Below are positions 8,228-17,071 of a DNA stretch of 64,000 bases, one piece after another. Within the stretch, counting starts at the first letter, position 1, and every line of letters starts with the position of its first letter. Where the stretch lies: the NCBI RefSeq assembly GCF_003573545.1, contig NZ_QWET01000004.1:62001-126000 (forward strand). Direction: 5' to 3'. Origin of the DNA: Mariniphaga sediminis (GTDB lineage Bacteria > Bacteroidota > Bacteroidia > Bacteroidales > Prolixibacteraceae). The position numbers and the translations under genes are program-made. The notes under the pieces are model-generated. The model saw only the letters and a list, made by a program, of their open reading frames with translations. It made no database searches and was not told the DNA's origin.

Positions 8228-8476
8228 CTACTTTTTCTTTTTCTTCATTAAAAAATAGGCTACTGCTACCACCACCACAACTACTACAATAATGATAACC
8301 GTAGAACCCGACCCTGAACTTTGCGTACCCTCGGCCAGCAAATCTTGTTCCATGTACGAGCTATCCTGCACTCCAAGGTTGTCAATATAAGTCCCTTCAT
8401 TCTGTGCTACCAACAGGTAAGGCAAACTCAAAATACCTGCAACAAAAGCTGCCAATGATCTTTTTAATGCTTTCAT
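8228..8476 (-). CDS. Small exported protein with C-terminal membrane anchor
   Basis: This 82-residue protein has an N-terminal signal peptide (residues 1-25, with a basic start and cleavage near LLVAQ). A short acidic linker is followed by a Ser/Gly motif (SSGSGS, about 53-58), a very valine-rich transmembrane helix (about 59-77) and a terminal run of five lysines. The layout of exported linker, small-residue motif, helix and basic tail resembles C-terminal sorting signals such as GlyGly-CTERM, but no known motif (LPXTG, PEP) is present. It is the last gene of the minus-strand run, 31 bases after the PMT-like gene. Its function is unknown; a simple inner-membrane protein is the conservative reading. 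Confidence 0.7.
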   Translation of the reverse strand: MKALKRSLAAFVAGILSLPYLLVAQNEGTYIDNLGVQDSSYMEQDLLAEGTQSSGSGSTVIIIVVVVVVVAVAYFLMKKKKK

Positions 8477-8507
8477 TTTTATTTTATTAAAAGTTCAACA
8501 ATCATAC

Positions 8508-10460
8508 TCAACCCAATTTCTCCTTCACCTTTTCCAACAATTCTTTGGCAGGAAGGTATCTCGGATTAATTTCAAATAACGCATTCAGTTTTTGAAATGA
8601 CTCTACATACTTTCCCTCTTCGTAGAAACGGGTAGCCTCCAGCAGAAAGAAGGGTTCAAACCGGGGAAATATTTCCTTTCCCTTGTTCAGATAAACTTCA
8701 AATTCAGTCATACTTCCTTCTGCCAGTTTTGCTTTGGCCAAATTTACAAACAACCAGACATTATTTGAATCTTTTTTTACGGCTTTTTCAAGGAGCTCCA
8801 CTCCCGTTCCAAAATTTCCCTTATTCAATTCAGAAATTCCAAGGAAATCATCCTTACTTGTTCGTTTTACCACAACCGCTACCGGATTCCCTTTCTGGTA
8901 AAAGGTTTTGATAATGTCTGCCGGCTGCCACAATTCATTTTTCAGCAGTTCCGGATCGATATAATTTACCCCGAAAATACCGTAATCCCAATCAAAAGAA
9001 CTTCTTTCCAAAAACCGGGAATACTGGTATCTAATATTGGGATGATCATCAAAATAATTCGACAGATTACAGTTCATTGCTACGATTGCGTTTTCGCTGC
9101 CGGCAAGTCCCAACACATATTCAGCCGGTTCTTTTAGCCCGTGAAAATAGTAGTCGTATTCATAATTTCCCCAGGCCTTTTCATTACCCCCGGCCAACAC
9201 ATTAAAATAAACGTAATCAACCGGGAAGGTAGCCGCCTGATGTTTGGCAGGCCAACCCAAAAAAGCCAGAAAAAATAAGGAAAGGATATAAGAAGTTTTC
9301 CTGTTTTTCATTTCAACGAACCTCACCAATCTAAATACCCCCCAAACGGCAAGTATCGCAAGCGGCGGCAAAATAAACAGCATTTGCCTAACCCCGCTGT
9401 AAAGATTTGAGTCAATCACAATCACGTAAAAAAAAGGGAAAAGTAAGGAAAACAAAATGAAAGCCTCGAAAAACAACTGCTGTGAAAAATGTTTTTTAAA
9501 AAAAATTTCCACAGAAAAAAAGCAGAGAAAAAACAGAAAGCCTGCCAAAACAAACATTGGGGTGGAAATCAACATCCATTTGGGAAAATAGTACCACGGC
9601 AGTTGCGTGCTCCACATCATTTGCCCGTCAAACACCTGACGAATACTTACTTTATAGTGTGACATCACGTTTAGGCTTTCCAACGGGTGAACTAAAATGT
9701 TTTGCAAGGCAAAGGGCCAGAATATCTGTCCGGCAAAATAGCCGATAATCAAAATGATTGTTCCCTGGCCCAATAGCCTCACAAAAACGGGTTTAGTTGT
9801 CACTACTTGCTTTAGGTAAAAAGGCTTCCAAACAAAAAAAGCGATCATTCCCAGTGCGAGGTAGGCAAAAAGGATAAACCCACCAGAGCGTACCGAAACG
9901 GTAAAAGCGATAGCGCTTCCCAACAATATGGCAGTGCGCCAGCGCGGACTGGGTAATTCTTTTAAAAACCGGACGCTCATTAGTAATCCGGCTACATATC
10001 CGGTAGCAAAAGGTATATCTTTGAGGTTGCCAAACGCCTGTCCGGCAAGGCGTGGCATAAAAATGAGAGACAAAATACTTACCGTTGCCATCAGCCACGA
10101 ACCTGTAATCTCCCTGGCCAGCAAACCTGAAAAAAAAAGCAGCAACCAAAAAAAAACGGCGCCGGTGTAATGCCTGACTAAAAATTCATCTTTTACATTA
10201 AAAACCCGGTTAAACAGGGCGGTAAAATTGTCAACCGACTGGCCGTAATACTTCAGGTTGGTTTGTGGAGTATGCAGGCAACTTTGATCCTCTCCGCCGG
10301 TAAAATACCAATTTACCACTCTCTTAGCATGCGGATAATGTAATTGCTCGTCCACATTCACAGCTGTTTTTGGCGCTAAAACCAGCAGAGCAAAACCTGC
10401 AAGTAGCAATACAGCAAAAAAGGCCTTTTTTGCAGTGAATATGTGGCCGGTTTTACTCAT
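8508..10460 (-). CDS. PMT/GT39-like membrane glycosyltransferase with C-terminal TPR region
   Basis: From the ATG at 10460 this is a 650-residue integral membrane protein with about ten to eleven hydrophobic segments over the first 430 residues. An acidic motif VDEQLHYPHAKRV in the first outer loop resembles the Asp/Glu site of GT-C (PMT/ArnT-like) enzymes, which transfer sugars from polyprenyl-phosphate donors. The last 120 residues form TPR-like helices (GNFGTGVELLEKAVKKDSNN and following). I chose 10460 because ATG overlaps the stop of the upstream GT2 gene (TATGAGTAA); a longer frame from 10529 would lie inside that gene. The GT2 partner could supply the lipid-linked sugar. The acceptor is unknown. 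Confidence 0.75.
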   Translation of the reverse strand: MSKTGHIFTAKKAFFAVLLLAGFALLVLAPKTAVNVDEQLHYPHAKRVVNWYFTGGEDQSCLHTPQTNLKYYGQSVDNFTALFNRVFNVKDEFLVRHYTGAVFFWLLLFFSGLLAREITGSWLMATVSILSLIFMPRLAGQAFGNLKDIPFATGYVAGLLMSVRFLKELPSPRWRTAILLGSAIAFTVSVRSGGFILFAYLALGMIAFFVWKPFYLKQVVTTKPVFVRLLGQGTIILIIGYFAGQIFWPFALQNILVHPLESLNVMSHYKVSIRQVFDGQMMWSTQLPWYYFPKWMLISTPMFVLAGFLFFLCFFSVEIFFKKHFSQQLFFEAFILFSLLFPFFYVIVIDSNLYSGVRQMLFILPPLAILAVWGVFRLVRFVEMKNRKTSYILSLFFLAFLGWPAKHQAATFPVDYVYFNVLAGGNEKAWGNYEYDYYFHGLKEPAEYVLGLAGSENAIVAMNCNLSNYFDDHPNIRYQYSRFLERSSFDWDYGIFGVNYIDPELLKNELWQPADIIKTFYQKGNPVAVVVKRTSKDDFLGISELNKGNFGTGVELLEKAVKKDSNNVWLFVNLAKAKLAEGSMTEFEVYLNKGKEIFPRFEPFFLLEATRFYEEGKYVESFQKLNALFEINPRYLPAKELLEKVKEKLG

Positions 10461-11367
10461 AAACTTTCTGAACAAAATAAAGCGGACGGTTTTGTACTTC
10501 TTTAAAAATCCGGTAAACGTATTCGCCAATCAATCCCAGAAAAGTGAGCTGAACCGATCCGAAAAAACTGATGGCCAAAAACATGGAAGACCAACCAATA
10601 GGTGCCAATCCTAAAATTTTTGAGGCAATAGTATAAATAATAGCCCCGAAGAAAATCAGTACCCCCAACATTCCCAGGTACAAGCAGGCTTTAATCGGCC
10701 ATTTTGAAAAGGAGTAGATAGCGTCTGCAGCCAGCTCAAATAACTTTCGGCGACTCATTTTTGCTTCCCCTTCCAACCGGTCGGGCCGGTCGTACAGGAT
10801 AAACTCATGTTTAAACCCAATGAAATTCCGGATGCCAGGCAGATACCTGTTACGCTCGGAAAACTGCTTAATCGCCTGATGAGCTTTTTTATTAATAATA
10901 CAGAAATTGCCTGTTTGAGCTACTTGCTGCCCACCTGTAAGCCGGTCGAAAATACGATGGAAAATATTAATATAAACCCGTTTGGAAAACTTTTCATTCC
11001 GGGCCTCACGAACAGCCGAAACAATATCAGCCCCTGTTGCTTTTATCTTTTCATACAAAACCGGCACTAAATCAGGCGGATCCTGAAAATCACCATCCAT
11101 TATCACCACAAACTCGCCGGTAGCAAAATCCACTCCGGCAGTAAGAGCAGCCTGCAATCCAAAATTCCGGGAAAGAGAAAGAATCTTCAGTTGGTTATGC
11201 TCCTGACGAAATTCCAACAGTTTTCGTAATGTTGAATCCGTACTCCCGTCATCCACACACACCACTTCGAATTCTACCCCATTTTTTCCAAGGGATTCCC
11301 AAAGCTCTACGAGCAACCGTTCAACCAGTTGTTCCTCGTTCAATAATGGAATGACAACCGAAATCAT
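10453..11367 (-). CDS. GtrB/DPM1-like polyprenyl-phosphate glycosyltransferase (GT2)
   Basis: The 304-residue protein has a GT2 catalytic domain (residues 1-225) with VVIPLLNEE at the start, the DDGSTDST motif near residue 40 and the metal-binding-like MDGDFQDPPDLV near residue 90. Two transmembrane helices follow (about 232-255 and 263-290), typical of GtrB-like enzymes. These enzymes move a sugar from a nucleotide donor to polyprenyl phosphate at the inner face of the membrane. It overlaps the next gene by 8 bases and follows the oxidoreductase gene by 9, so all belong to one operon. The lipid-linked product probably feeds the PMT-like protein downstream, an inference from the pairing. Confidence 0.9.
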   Translation of the reverse strand: MISVVIPLLNEEQLVERLLVELWESLGKNGVEFEVVCVDDGSTDSTLRKLLEFRQEHNQLKILSLSRNFGLQAALTAGVDFATGEFVVIMDGDFQDPPDLVPVLYEKIKATGADIVSAVREARNEKFSKRVYINIFHRIFDRLTGGQQVAQTGNFCIINKKAHQAIKQFSERNRYLPGIRNFIGFKHEFILYDRPDRLEGEAKMSRRKLFELAADAIYSFSKWPIKACLYLGMLGVLIFFGAIIYTIASKILGLAPIGWSSMFLAISFFGSVQLTFLGLIGEYVYRIFKEVQNRPLYFVQKVYE

Positions 11368-11376
11368 GATTTATTT

Positions 11377-12717
11377 TTAAGCTTTATGTTGTGTACCGGG
11401 AAGCGGTGTCGGAAACTCCATTTCCACCTGACCCATTTCGTATTTTTCAGGTCCCAGCCTCTCGGTAGAGTTGAGCATATCCTGCCAGGTAACTTTTTGC
11501 CCGGTGTAAGCAGCAGTACGGCCCATTATAGCCGTTAAGGTAGAAACAGCGGTTCGTTCAGCTTCCACAACAGGTTTATTTGTGCGGATAGCCGTTACCA
11601 AATCGATGTGTTCCTGTACATACGGTGAAACCTTTACAATCCCAGTGGATTTACCGTCTTTGTTTTTCGGATATTCGTATTGCCATTTAATGGTCCCGTC
11701 AGGATTAAAAATGGTATTTTTACAGTTGGTGTAACCTTCTGTTCCCATAACCAGTTCCCCCAAACTATTGGCACAACCGTCAATCTGGCGTGACATGCTG
11801 TGAGAAAAAATGCCGTTCCCAAACTCGAAATCGATACTAAAAAAGTCGTACTGATCGCCTGTAAGCCTTCGCACCCTTCCGCCAAAACCAACAGCACTTT
11901 CGGGTTGTTTTCCCATAAACCAGTTCACAATGTCAATATTGTGAACATGGGTATCAAGAATATGATCTCCGCAAAGCCAGCAGAAGTTATTCCAGTTACG
12001 CAACATGTATTCCATATCGGTCCACTCCTCTTCACGGGTACGAAACCAAACATGCGACTGCAACCACCATGCTTTGGCTGAGGTAATTTCCCCGATAGCC
12101 CCGGAAGCCACCTGCCTGTAAGTCTCCAAATAATCGCGTTGGTGCCTGCGTTGTGTACCGGTAACAACTGTCAGCCCCATGTTTTCGGCTTTTTGGGAAG
12201 TAGCAATAACCTGCCGGGCGCCTACCGGATCCACAGCGGCTGGCTTTTCCATAAACACATGTTTTTTAGCCTGAATGGCTGCATCAAAATGCTCGGGCCT
12301 GAAGTGCGGAGGCGTTGCCAGGATAACCACATCCAGATCAACCTCCAGTAAATGCTTGTAAGCATCAAACCCCCAGAAGCAGTTTCCTTTCGGTACCTCC
12401 ACCTGCTGTTTTCCCAACTTGCCGTGGCAATCCCACACCTTATCTTCAAATACATCAGCAAGTGCTACCAATTCCAAATCATTTCCGGCAGCAAGAAAGT
12501 TCAACGCGGCTCCTGTTCCACGATTTCCACACCCCACCAAACCGGCCCGCAATTTTTTGCCGTCCGGGGCTTTATCCAAAAGCGGAGGAAAATTATAATC
12601 AACCGATTTTGCATTTTTGCTACAGGAACTCAGGGCACTTATCCCGGCGATTCCTGCCGCCCCAATGAGAGCGGATCTCTCAAGGAAGTTCCTTCGCGAA
12701 AGTTGATTCTTTTCCAT
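11377..12717 (-). CDS. Tat-exported Gfo/Idh/MocA family oxidoreductase
   Basis: From the ATG at 12717 the protein has 446 residues. It opens with a twin-arginine signal (QLSRRNFLERS) followed by a hydrophobic stretch and a Cys that could be lipidated. The Rossmann domain carries the variant GLVGCGNRGTGAALNF (about residues 64-80) and the family motif MEKPAAVDP near residue 165. The C-terminal alpha/beta domain follows. Related Tat-exported enzymes act in the periplasm on sugars or sugar derivatives with tightly bound NAD(H); the substrate here is unknown. A start at 12798 is possible but would overlap the upstream gene by 76 bases, whereas 12717 leaves 5 bases between stop and start. Confidence 0.9.
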   Translation of the reverse strand: MEKNQLSRRNFLERSALIGAAGIAGISALSSCSKNAKSVDYNFPPLLDKAPDGKKLRAGLVGCGNRGTGAALNFLAAGNDLELVALADVFEDKVWDCHGKLGKQQVEVPKGNCFWGFDAYKHLLEVDLDVVILATPPHFRPEHFDAAIQAKKHVFMEKPAAVDPVGARQVIATSQKAENMGLTVVTGTQRRHQRDYLETYRQVASGAIGEITSAKAWWLQSHVWFRTREEEWTDMEYMLRNWNNFCWLCGDHILDTHVHNIDIVNWFMGKQPESAVGFGGRVRRLTGDQYDFFSIDFEFGNGIFSHSMSRQIDGCANSLGELVMGTEGYTNCKNTIFNPDGTIKWQYEYPKNKDGKSTGIVKVSPYVQEHIDLVTAIRTNKPVVEAERTAVSTLTAIMGRTAAYTGQKVTWQDMLNSTERLGPEKYEMGQVEMEFPTPLPGTQHKA

Positions 12718-12722
12718 GATAT

Positions 12723-14255
12723 CTATTTTTTGGTTTTTCCTGAATTTAACTCTTTTGGATCGTATTCGCAAATTACCCTGAATCCAACGTGGTTGCAATC
12801 AGAGTACCACCAGATACTTTTGGGTATTTGCGGATCGGTTTCAAGCCACTCTTTGGTGCGCGTAAAATCACGACGGGCTGCCCGAACATCTTTGGCCGTA
12901 TTTTTAAATGAACCTCCCCTGATTACATGCTCCATCCCGTCGCGTGGCCCTCTTGGATTCTTCACTACCCCCTGCGGATATTTCGCATACACCTGCGGGT
13001 CATAGTAATCCAAACAAAACTCGGCCACATTCCCCAACATATTTTTTAAGCCGAACGGATTCGATTTAACAAAATAAGCAGGCTGTGTCCGGTGCGGACT
13101 GTTTTCCTGGTATATTACATACGAATTGATAACTGCCGTATCAGCACCAAACAGTTTATTCCAAAGACCGTCGTTTTCAAAGTCCTTTGGAGATCCATCA
13201 AAAAAGTAAGCCCCTTCAGTTCCGGCACGGGCAGCATATTCCCACTCTGCCTCGGTGGGTAACCGGTATTTTTTGCCGGTAACACTACTTAACCACCTGC
13301 AATACGTTTGAGCGGCATGATGGGTCATGGTTATCGCGGGCCGGGGCCCCATTCCCCATCCCTGATCCGGCGCACCCCAGGGAGGCGTAGCACCTGTTAT
13401 GCCATCTACTGATTCATTCGTTTCGTCTGCTTCTCCTTCTTTTCTCCCCTGCGAACTGGTAGCACTAAAAAAGGCAAGGTATTCATCCCAGGTAACCTCG
13501 ACTTCAGCCATCCAAAAACTGTCTACCTCCACCTCGCGTACCGGCCCTTCATCGGGACGGCGATAAGGCTCACCTGACGGGCTGCCCATTTTAAATTGTC
13601 CTCCCGAAACAGCGACCATATTAAATGACACAGCACTGCCGGGAATCTGTTCGGTAAAATCTTCAAAAGCAGTAACTGTAGCAGGTTCATTAAAAATCTC
13701 TTCCGGAGAAATTATAACTTCATCCATTGTGAGGCCTGTTTCACCCCGGTAGTGCCCCACATTCAGGTGACATTGCAAGCATGAATTATTTTCCGGATCG
13801 CGCAAGTATTTCAGGTGTGATTCAGCCCCCAGGGCATCAAGCGTTGAAGGAAATAAATTAGTATGGCATTTTTTACATCCATCTTCGTAAACAAATCGTT
13901 TGGACGCTTCTACTGTACGCTTGGCTTCCCAGTCGATTTCTTCCATATCTTTGGTCATGTATACATATAAATCATGAAAACCATGATAAGCCTTACGTGT
14001 TAAAAAATAAAAGGTTTGATCCTCCGGAGGAAGATGGCAATCGGTACATTTAGCTGAAACTCCGCTATGGTTGCTGTTGTGAACCGATAATTTGTACGAA
14101 GCATCGGCATGTGGATGTACGTGACAAGAAGCACAAAACTCATCCGTAGAAGTATATTCAATCACTTTATTGGAAAGCGCCAAAAATAATATCATCGCTA
14201 CCCCGCCAATAATAAATATCAAAAAATGTTTTCGTTTAATTATTCTATCAGCCAT
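12723..14255 (-). CDS. Tetraheme NapC/NirT-like cytochrome c fused to SUMF1/FGE-like domain
   Basis: This 510-residue fusion has an N-terminal membrane anchor (about residues 10-28), then four CxxCH heme c motifs (CASCH 41-45, CTDCH 70-74, CKKCH 127-131, CLQCH 159-163), the layout of NapC/NirT/NrfH quinol dehydrogenases. Residues from about 210 to the end form a SUMF1-type (formylglycine-generating-enzyme-like) domain with VAVSGGQFKMGS, YRLPTEAEWEYAARAG, GNVAEF, VIRGGSF and GFRVICE. The paired catalytic cysteines of true formylglycine-generating enzymes are not visible near the C-terminus, so that activity is doubtful. The hemes should face the periplasm and could take electrons from the quinone pool. 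It is the first gene of the minus-strand run. Confidence 0.88.
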   Translation of the reverse strand: MADRIIKRKHFLIFIIGGVAMILFLALSNKVIEYTSTDEFCASCHVHPHADASYKLSVHNSNHSGVSAKCTDCHLPPEDQTFYFLTRKAYHGFHDLYVYMTKDMEEIDWEAKRTVEASKRFVYEDGCKKCHTNLFPSTLDALGAESHLKYLRDPENNSCLQCHLNVGHYRGETGLTMDEVIISPEEIFNEPATVTAFEDFTEQIPGSAVSFNMVAVSGGQFKMGSPSGEPYRRPDEGPVREVEVDSFWMAEVEVTWDEYLAFFSATSSQGRKEGEADETNESVDGITGATPPWGAPDQGWGMGPRPAITMTHHAAQTYCRWLSSVTGKKYRLPTEAEWEYAARAGTEGAYFFDGSPKDFENDGLWNKLFGADTAVINSYVIYQENSPHRTQPAYFVKSNPFGLKNMLGNVAEFCLDYYDPQVYAKYPQGVVKNPRGPRDGMEHVIRGGSFKNTAKDVRAARRDFTRTKEWLETDPQIPKSIWWYSDCNHVGFRVICEYDPKELNSGKTKK

Positions 14256-14438
14256 ACTATAAAGATAGTTTCACACAATATTATACTCTACCCATTAGCT
14301 TACTATTAACCAGTCATGTACAAGCCACTTATCAAAAACTTAATTTCACATTAATTTTAAAGTTAAAAATCTGTTTAAAAGTTAATTACGAATTGACAAA
14401 AAAAATAAAAAAACAGCACGCTTTTTAGCAGAAAAGCT

Positions 14439-14446
14439 TATTTTTG
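14439..14446 (+). promoter_or_regulatory. -7 element upstream of the SARP-type membrane regulator
   Basis: TATTTTTG matches TAnnTTTG exactly and lies 46 bases upstream of the ATG at 14493. I cannot find a good -33 partner at the usual distance, so the site may be weak or activator-dependent. Confidence 0.4.
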
Positions 14447-14492
14447 AACAAAAAATAATTCACAATTAAGGCACAAGAAACATTAATTGAAA

Positions 14493-17039
14493 ATGAATGT
14501 GAGCGTAAAATCACTGATTGGCTGGCATATTCTGACACTTCTTTTTATCTTCTGTTTTCCCTCCACAAGAATTTCAGCAAAGGAGTTTCCAGAAGCCTCC
14601 TTTCTCATTACCGGTTTATCCCCCTCCGGGATAAGTAGCCAACGACTCTGGAACTTTTTACAAAAGGACAACAATACGGGTATTGAAACGGGAATTACAG
14701 AACAAGATGGAAAAATAATCCTTACCGGAACGGAGCAATCCATTGACATACTTATCGACCGGCTATATGATCTTACCCGTAACGATTCAACCAAAATTAT
14801 CCCTGTATTTTTAAATTATGAAGGGAATATCTCGCTACTTGATTCCATCATTGGTCAATCAAAAATATCATCGCGCATTTTTTATCTGCCACGTGGCGAA
14901 GCATGGCCACCAATGGATTACCTGATTCAGGCAGACCGGCGCATTCTGTTTTTTGTAACCGGAAATTTTGAGAACCAGGGACGGGTACTTCATCACACGC
15001 AGGATTATATTTTCAGAGTTTCTGCCTCCGGTACTCCGGAAAAAGGGATGAGAGGCAATTATCATGCGGCCGAAACGAACCTGGAACTTTTTATGATCGA
15101 TAATTTAGATAAACTACCTACCAACACCCCCGATGGTGGAAGTATTCGTAACCTGGTACCGGACTATATCAATTTCCTTCTTGAAAACTGGACAAGGTTT
15201 GGCAAAAAACCCAACTTCATTTTTGTAGGAGAAAGTATTTTAAATTTTGATATCATCATCGCCCAACTCAACTCCTTCACCTGGATAAATGGCACGGCCA
15301 AAAGCTCTTCCGGAAAAATTCTGGAAAAAATATACTGGAGGAACCCCGATGTTTTGGTTACCGGTGGCAGGTTCAGCTTTCCGTACCGGGGTGGTGAAGA
15401 GTTGACCCTGACCCCATTTGCTCCGGGTTACCGGATGACGCCCGAACAAATAATTGTTACCGGAGAGATGGAGGTTCCTGAAAACTACAATATCATAGCC
15501 CATCCGATACGACTCAGTGAAGGTTTAACAGGAAGTTTCAGCTTTAATGGTTCCATCCGGAATATCTTGTCTCCTTCTGACATATTTAGCGGGGGAAATT
15601 ATTCTTTCAGCCGGGATATTGAGAGGGAAAGAGTATTAAGGCTCCCCGAAGGCGCCAATGTAAACCTCGGGCCTCCGGACTCTTACGGTTTGCGAAACAG
15701 CAGTTTTAGTGTTAGCTGTTTTGTGAAGTTCAGTGAGATTCTTGAGTTTGGCGACAATGCGGTATTAGGAAACTATGAAACCGAATACCGCCGCGGCCTG
15801 CATCTCATACTCCGTTCCGGCCATCCTTATTTTGGATTGTGGGCGAATGATTATATTTCAGAAGAGAAACTGGAACCCAATGTTTGGTACCACCTGGTTT
15901 GGCGATACATTGTTGAAACGGGAGAACAGGCCATCTTCCTGAACGGAAGAAACATAGGAAGCTCCACAGGGCATCCTCCCTTTAGCGGGACAGGCAATAT
16001 CCACCTGGGAAGCGCTCTTTCGCAGGGTGCCAGTATGCGAGGATATATAGATGAATTACACATTTGGAACCGCCCCCTGGGGGTGGAAGAGATAACCCGA
16101 CTGGCACTGAACGAAGAAATAAAAATTGGAAACAACGAGCTATCCGGATTTTTTAGTCGAAATGAAATAAAAGCCGGAGCAGCCTTTCTTATTCTCATTC
16201 TTATTTTGACCGGCATCTGGGTTATTGTCCGGAGAAAAAAGCCGGGGAAAATAGAATATCCACTTATTCTGCCCAAAAAAAATACAGCCAACCAGATCAA
16301 TCTTTTCGGTGGTTTCAGGGCAGTTGACCAGGAAGGAAACGACATTTCGACATTGTTTACCCCCAAAGTAAAGGAACTCTTTTTATTTACCCTGCTTGCC
16401 TCTCTAAAAAACAGTGCCGGTGCAGCTGTTACTGACATTGATGAACAGCTTTGGCCCGATCTTCCTGCAAAAAAAGTAACAAATAACAGGGCAGTAACCT
16501 TGAACAAACTGCGGAAAATCCTTCAGCACATTGAAGGGGTGGAAGTAATAACCCAAAACGGCTTTTTGCAGGTCAAACTTGGCGAACCACTTTTTTGTGA
16601 CTACGCCGAAGCGTATAACCTTTGCCAGTTACCGGCGGGAATGGATAAAAGGCAGCTGGAAACATTTTTTCAACTGGTAAAAAAAGGCCGGTTTATGAAA
16701 GGTATAACCTGGTCGTGGCTCGACGAAATGCGGGGATATACCGGTACCCAGGTAATCGATAATCTGCTGAAACTGGCTGTTTATTTTAAAGAGGGAAATA
16801 ACCTGCCGGGAATTGAAGCGCTTGCCAAACGCATTCTTGAATACGACGATCTGAACGAGGAAGCCATTTGGCTACAAGTGTGGGTATTGAGGCAAACGAA
16901 TAATATGCACCAGGCCAAATTTCACTTTGAATCGTTTTGCTTAAAATACCATGCTTCTCTAGGCGAAAAATTCCCTATGAATTTTGAAGAGTTTAACAAA
17001 AATTATCAGGAGCAAATCTTATCGGCAGCCCGACACTAA
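14493..17039 (+). CDS. Membrane-spanning regulator: PLC-like domain, LamG-like domain, TM helix, SARP-type DNA-binding domain
   Basis: From the ATG at 14493 the protein has 848 residues. A signal peptide (about 1-28) is followed by a region resembling PI-PLC-like TIM barrels (about 30-270; LLDSII...PRGEAWPPMDYL), without an obvious catalytic His pair. Next comes a LamG/concanavalin-like domain (about 385-545; FSVSCFVKF, WYHLVWRY, GYIDELHIWNRPL). One transmembrane helix (about 560-580) precedes a cytoplasmic winged-helix segment (about 598-700; KVKELFLFTLLASL, ALTLNKLRK-like AVTLNKLRK) and a helical BTAD-like tail. The layout suggests a one-component regulator that reads an extracytoplasmic carbohydrate-like signal. 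Target genes may include neighbouring operons; this is inferred from position only. Confidence 0.75.
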   Translation: MNVSVKSLIGWHILTLLFIFCFPSTRISAKEFPEASFLITGLSPSGISSQRLWNFLQKDNNTGIETGITEQDGKIILTGTEQSIDILIDRLYDLTRNDSTKIIPVFLNYEGNISLLDSIIGQSKISSRIFYLPRGEAWPPMDYLIQADRRILFFVTGNFENQGRVLHHTQDYIFRVSASGTPEKGMRGNYHAAETNLELFMIDNLDKLPTNTPDGGSIRNLVPDYINFLLENWTRFGKKPNFIFVGESILNFDIIIAQLNSFTWINGTAKSSSGKILEKIYWRNPDVLVTGGRFSFPYRGGEELTLTPFAPGYRMTPEQIIVTGEMEVPENYNIIAHPIRLSEGLTGSFSFNGSIRNILSPSDIFSGGNYSFSRDIERERVLRLPEGANVNLGPPDSYGLRNSSFSVSCFVKFSEILEFGDNAVLGNYETEYRRGLHLILRSGHPYFGLWANDYISEEKLEPNVWYHLVWRYIVETGEQAIFLNGRNIGSSTGHPPFSGTGNIHLGSALSQGASMRGYIDELHIWNRPLGVEEITRLALNEEIKIGNNELSGFFSRNEIKAGAAFLILILILTGIWVIVRRKKPGKIEYPLILPKKNTANQINLFGGFRAVDQEGNDISTLFTPKVKELFLFTLLASLKNSAGAAVTDIDEQLWPDLPAKKVTNNRAVTLNKLRKILQHIEGVEVITQNGFLQVKLGEPLFCDYAEAYNLCQLPAGMDKRQLETFFQLVKKGRFMKGITWSWLDEMRGYTGTQVIDNLLKLAVYFKEGNNLPGIEALAKRILEYDDLNEEAIWLQVWVLRQTNNMHQAKFHFESFCLKYHASLGEKFPMNFEEFNKNYQEQILSAARH

Positions 17040-17071
17040 TAGGGGAAACAATCTTCAAGCTGATTAAGAAT

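Noticed and set aside
10461-10529. Longer start for the PMT-like gene
   Set aside because: The extension is inside the GT2 gene's end, and the ATG at 10460 forms a compact overlap with its stop.
12352-13005. Plus-strand open frame of 217 codons across the Gfo/Idh/MocA and cytochrome gene junction
   Set aside because: It lies opposite two well-supported genes and has no recognisable domain.
12723-14255. True formylglycine-generating enzyme activity for the SUMF1-type domain
   Set aside because: The expected C-terminal Cys pair is not visible, and no sulfatase gene is nearby.
15851-16507. Minus-strand open frame of 218 codons inside the SARP-type regulator gene
   Set aside because: It is fully antisense to a gene with recognisable domains and shows no family pattern.
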